Shown here: positions 42,045 through 43,064 of the stretch, one piece after another
How the letters are laid out: the number at the start of each line of letters is the position of its first letter
Numbering within the stretch: position 1 is the first letter of the stretch
Source: Burkholderiales bacterium
GTDB taxonomy: Bacteria; Pseudomonadota; Gammaproteobacteria; Burkholderiales; Burkholderiaceae_C
Assembly (NCBI GenBank): GCA_005789825.1
Contig: SXWY01000139.1
Coordinates: 1 to 43,064, forward strand
Direction of reading: 5' to 3'
DNA: 43,064 bases
The notes under the pieces: generated by a model
The model's database searches: none
What the model was told of the DNA's origin: nothing
Seen by the model: the letters and a program-made list of their open reading frames with translations, nothing else
Translations under genes and position numbers: made by a program

Positions 42045-43064
42045 TCAGTGCACCTTCTCGGTTTCATCGGTCCATAAACCGCTCATCCAACTGCCGATTT
42101 TGGCCACGGTGGCTTGCGCCCGAGATAAAGACGGCGACATGCGACCTTGCGCCATGACATGCATGCGGTCACAGAGTTCAAACAATTCATCCAACTCTTC
42201 GCTGACCACCAGCACGGCGCAACCGGCGTCGCGCAACGCCATGAGGGCCGATCGGATTTGCGCCGCAGCACCGACATCCACGCCCCAAGTTGGTTGCGAC
42301 ACGATCAACAAACGCGGGGCGGCATCGATCTCTCGGCCGACGATGAACTTTTGCAAATTGCCGCCCGACAAAGACTGCGCAGCCGCCTGTGGGCCACCTG
42401 CTTTGACTTGGTATGTGGCGATGATGGCGCTGGCTTGTGCAGCCAATGCCGACATGTTGACCCAACCCGAGCGGCTGATGGCTTCATGGCGGGTGAGCAA
42501 CAGGTTGTGCGCCAAACTCAGACCCGGTACGGCACCGCGACCGAGTCGTTCATCGGGCACAAAATGCAAACCCAGCGCACGGCGTTGCGCCGGGTCACGC
42601 TGCCCCACCGGTTGTCCTGCCAAACGAATACTGTCAGGCGCGGCCCGCACATCTTCACCGCTCAATGCATACAGCAACTCGCGCTGGCCGTTGCCCGATA
42701 CACCCGCAATGCCGACGATTTCACCTTGGTGGACTTGTAAATCCACGGCAGACAAATGCGTACCAAACGGATCTGAGCGGGGCAAACTGAGTTGCCGCAC
42801 ATCCAGCACCAATTCGCCATGCTGGCGTTGACTGTGAACCAATGCGGGAGGTTCGCTGCCAATCATCATCTGGCTCAAAGACGCGTTGGTTTGTTCGCGT
42901 GGATCGCATTCGCCGCTGACACGGCCACCGCGCAACACTGTGCAGTGGGTACACAACGCGCGAATCTCGTGCAACTTGTGGCTGATGTACAAAATGCTGC
43001 AGCCCTCTGCCACCAACTGTCGCAACACGGCAAACAATTTTTCTACCGCTTGAGGTGTCAACAC
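42045..43064 (-). CDS. ABC transporter ATP-binding protein (tandem-NBD, BMP/nucleoside type), C-terminal part
   Basis: 339 codons are visible; the N-terminus lies beyond the window edge, so the first Met in the track is internal. The fragment holds the end of the first nucleotide-binding domain, with its switch His (ILYISHKLHEIRAL), and all of the second. The second NBD is degenerate as usual in this family: GVSGNGQREL in place of a Lys-containing Walker A, and LLIVSQPTWGVDVG with Gln where the catalytic Glu would be. The signature LSGGNLQKFIVGREI is intact. ATP hydrolysis would rest on the first NBD. It overlaps or abuts the first permease gene, giving an ATPase-permease-permease operon. Confidence 0.93.
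   Translation of the reverse strand: MLTPQAVEKLFAVLRQLVAEGCSILYISHKLHEIRALCTHCTVLRGGRVSGECDPREQTNASLSQMMIGSEPPALVHSQRQHGELVLDVRQLSLPRSDPFGTHLSAVDLQVHQGEIVGIAGVSGNGQRELLYALSGEDVRAAPDSIRLAGQPVGQRDPAQRRALGLHFVPDERLGRGAVPGLSLAHNLLLTRHEAISRSGWVNMSALAAQASAIIATYQVKAGGPQAAAQSLSGGNLQKFIVGREIDAAPRLLIVSQPTWGVDVGAAAQIRSALMALRDAGCAVLVVSEELDELFELCDRMHVMAQGRMSPSLSRAQATVAKIGSWMSGLWTDETEKVH

Overview
The window looks like a housekeeping-rich stretch of a Burkholderiales (betaproteobacterial) chromosome, most likely Comamonadaceae-like. The reasons are the gene orders clpX-clpP-tig-tRNA-Leu, rpsP-rimM-trmD-rplS, purM/AI-2E-hda-HAD-pcnB-folK and murJ/rpsT, together with protein sequences typical of that order. 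The genus cannot be fixed from the sequence alone. The window starts inside clpX and ends inside an ABC ATPase gene. I find no phage, insertion sequence, CRISPR array or rRNA.

Region by region: (1) 1-2633, minus strand: ClpX N-terminus, ClpP, trigger factor and a tRNA-Leu(UAG). (2) 2645-6997, minus strand: a two-gene RND efflux operon (lipoprotein adaptor plus pump). It has a strong terminator downstream, and a promoter with a TetR-type dyad upstream, but no repressor gene beside it. (3) 7015-11014, plus strand: hpnC-hpnD-hpnE (farnesyl diphosphate to squalene) coupled to hemH. (4) 11133-13915, minus strand: a cell-shape operon of bactofilin, membrane M23 peptidase, second bactofilin and a RodZ-like HTH membrane protein, behind an unusually AT-rich upstream region. 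(5) 14213-16497, minus strand: a RhlE-like DEAD-box helicase and oligoribonuclease. (6) 16615-18761, plus strand: an M48 peptidase overlapping rsgA. (7) 18775-22651, minus strand: a CobD/CbiB-family protein, a CoA-type Nudix hydrolase, and rpsP-rimM-trmD-rplS. (8) 22753-23817, plus strand: a GNAT acetyltransferase and a small membrane protein. (9) 23825-28187, minus strand: folK, pcnB, a HAD phosphatase, hda and an AI-2E-family permease, divergent from purM. (10) 29317-31608, minus strand: SirB1-like protein and murJ, divergent from rpsT. (11) 32199-34344, plus strand: argD-argF.

The most accessory-looking part is 34365-43064, all on the minus strand. In transcription order it holds an ABC ATPase, two permeases, a 634-bp repeat-rich spacer, a BMP-family lipoprotein, a terminator, a small secreted HNH-like protein, a Rieske oxygenase, an adenine-deaminase-type deaminase and a flavin monooxygenase. 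The ABC/BMP genes resemble purine nucleoside importers, and the deaminase acts on adenine or adenosine. I infer a purine uptake and degradation locus in which the two oxygenases may act after the deaminase. That assignment is a hypothesis.

The spacer 39413-40046 contains three 22-bp tandem units that create spaced inverted repeats, and two copies of a ~75-bp palindromic element able to form a long stem-loop. Other non-coding signals are a nearly identical promoter core in front of rpsP and rplS (echoed at rpsT), several intrinsic terminators, and structured leaders upstream of argD and the BMP gene.
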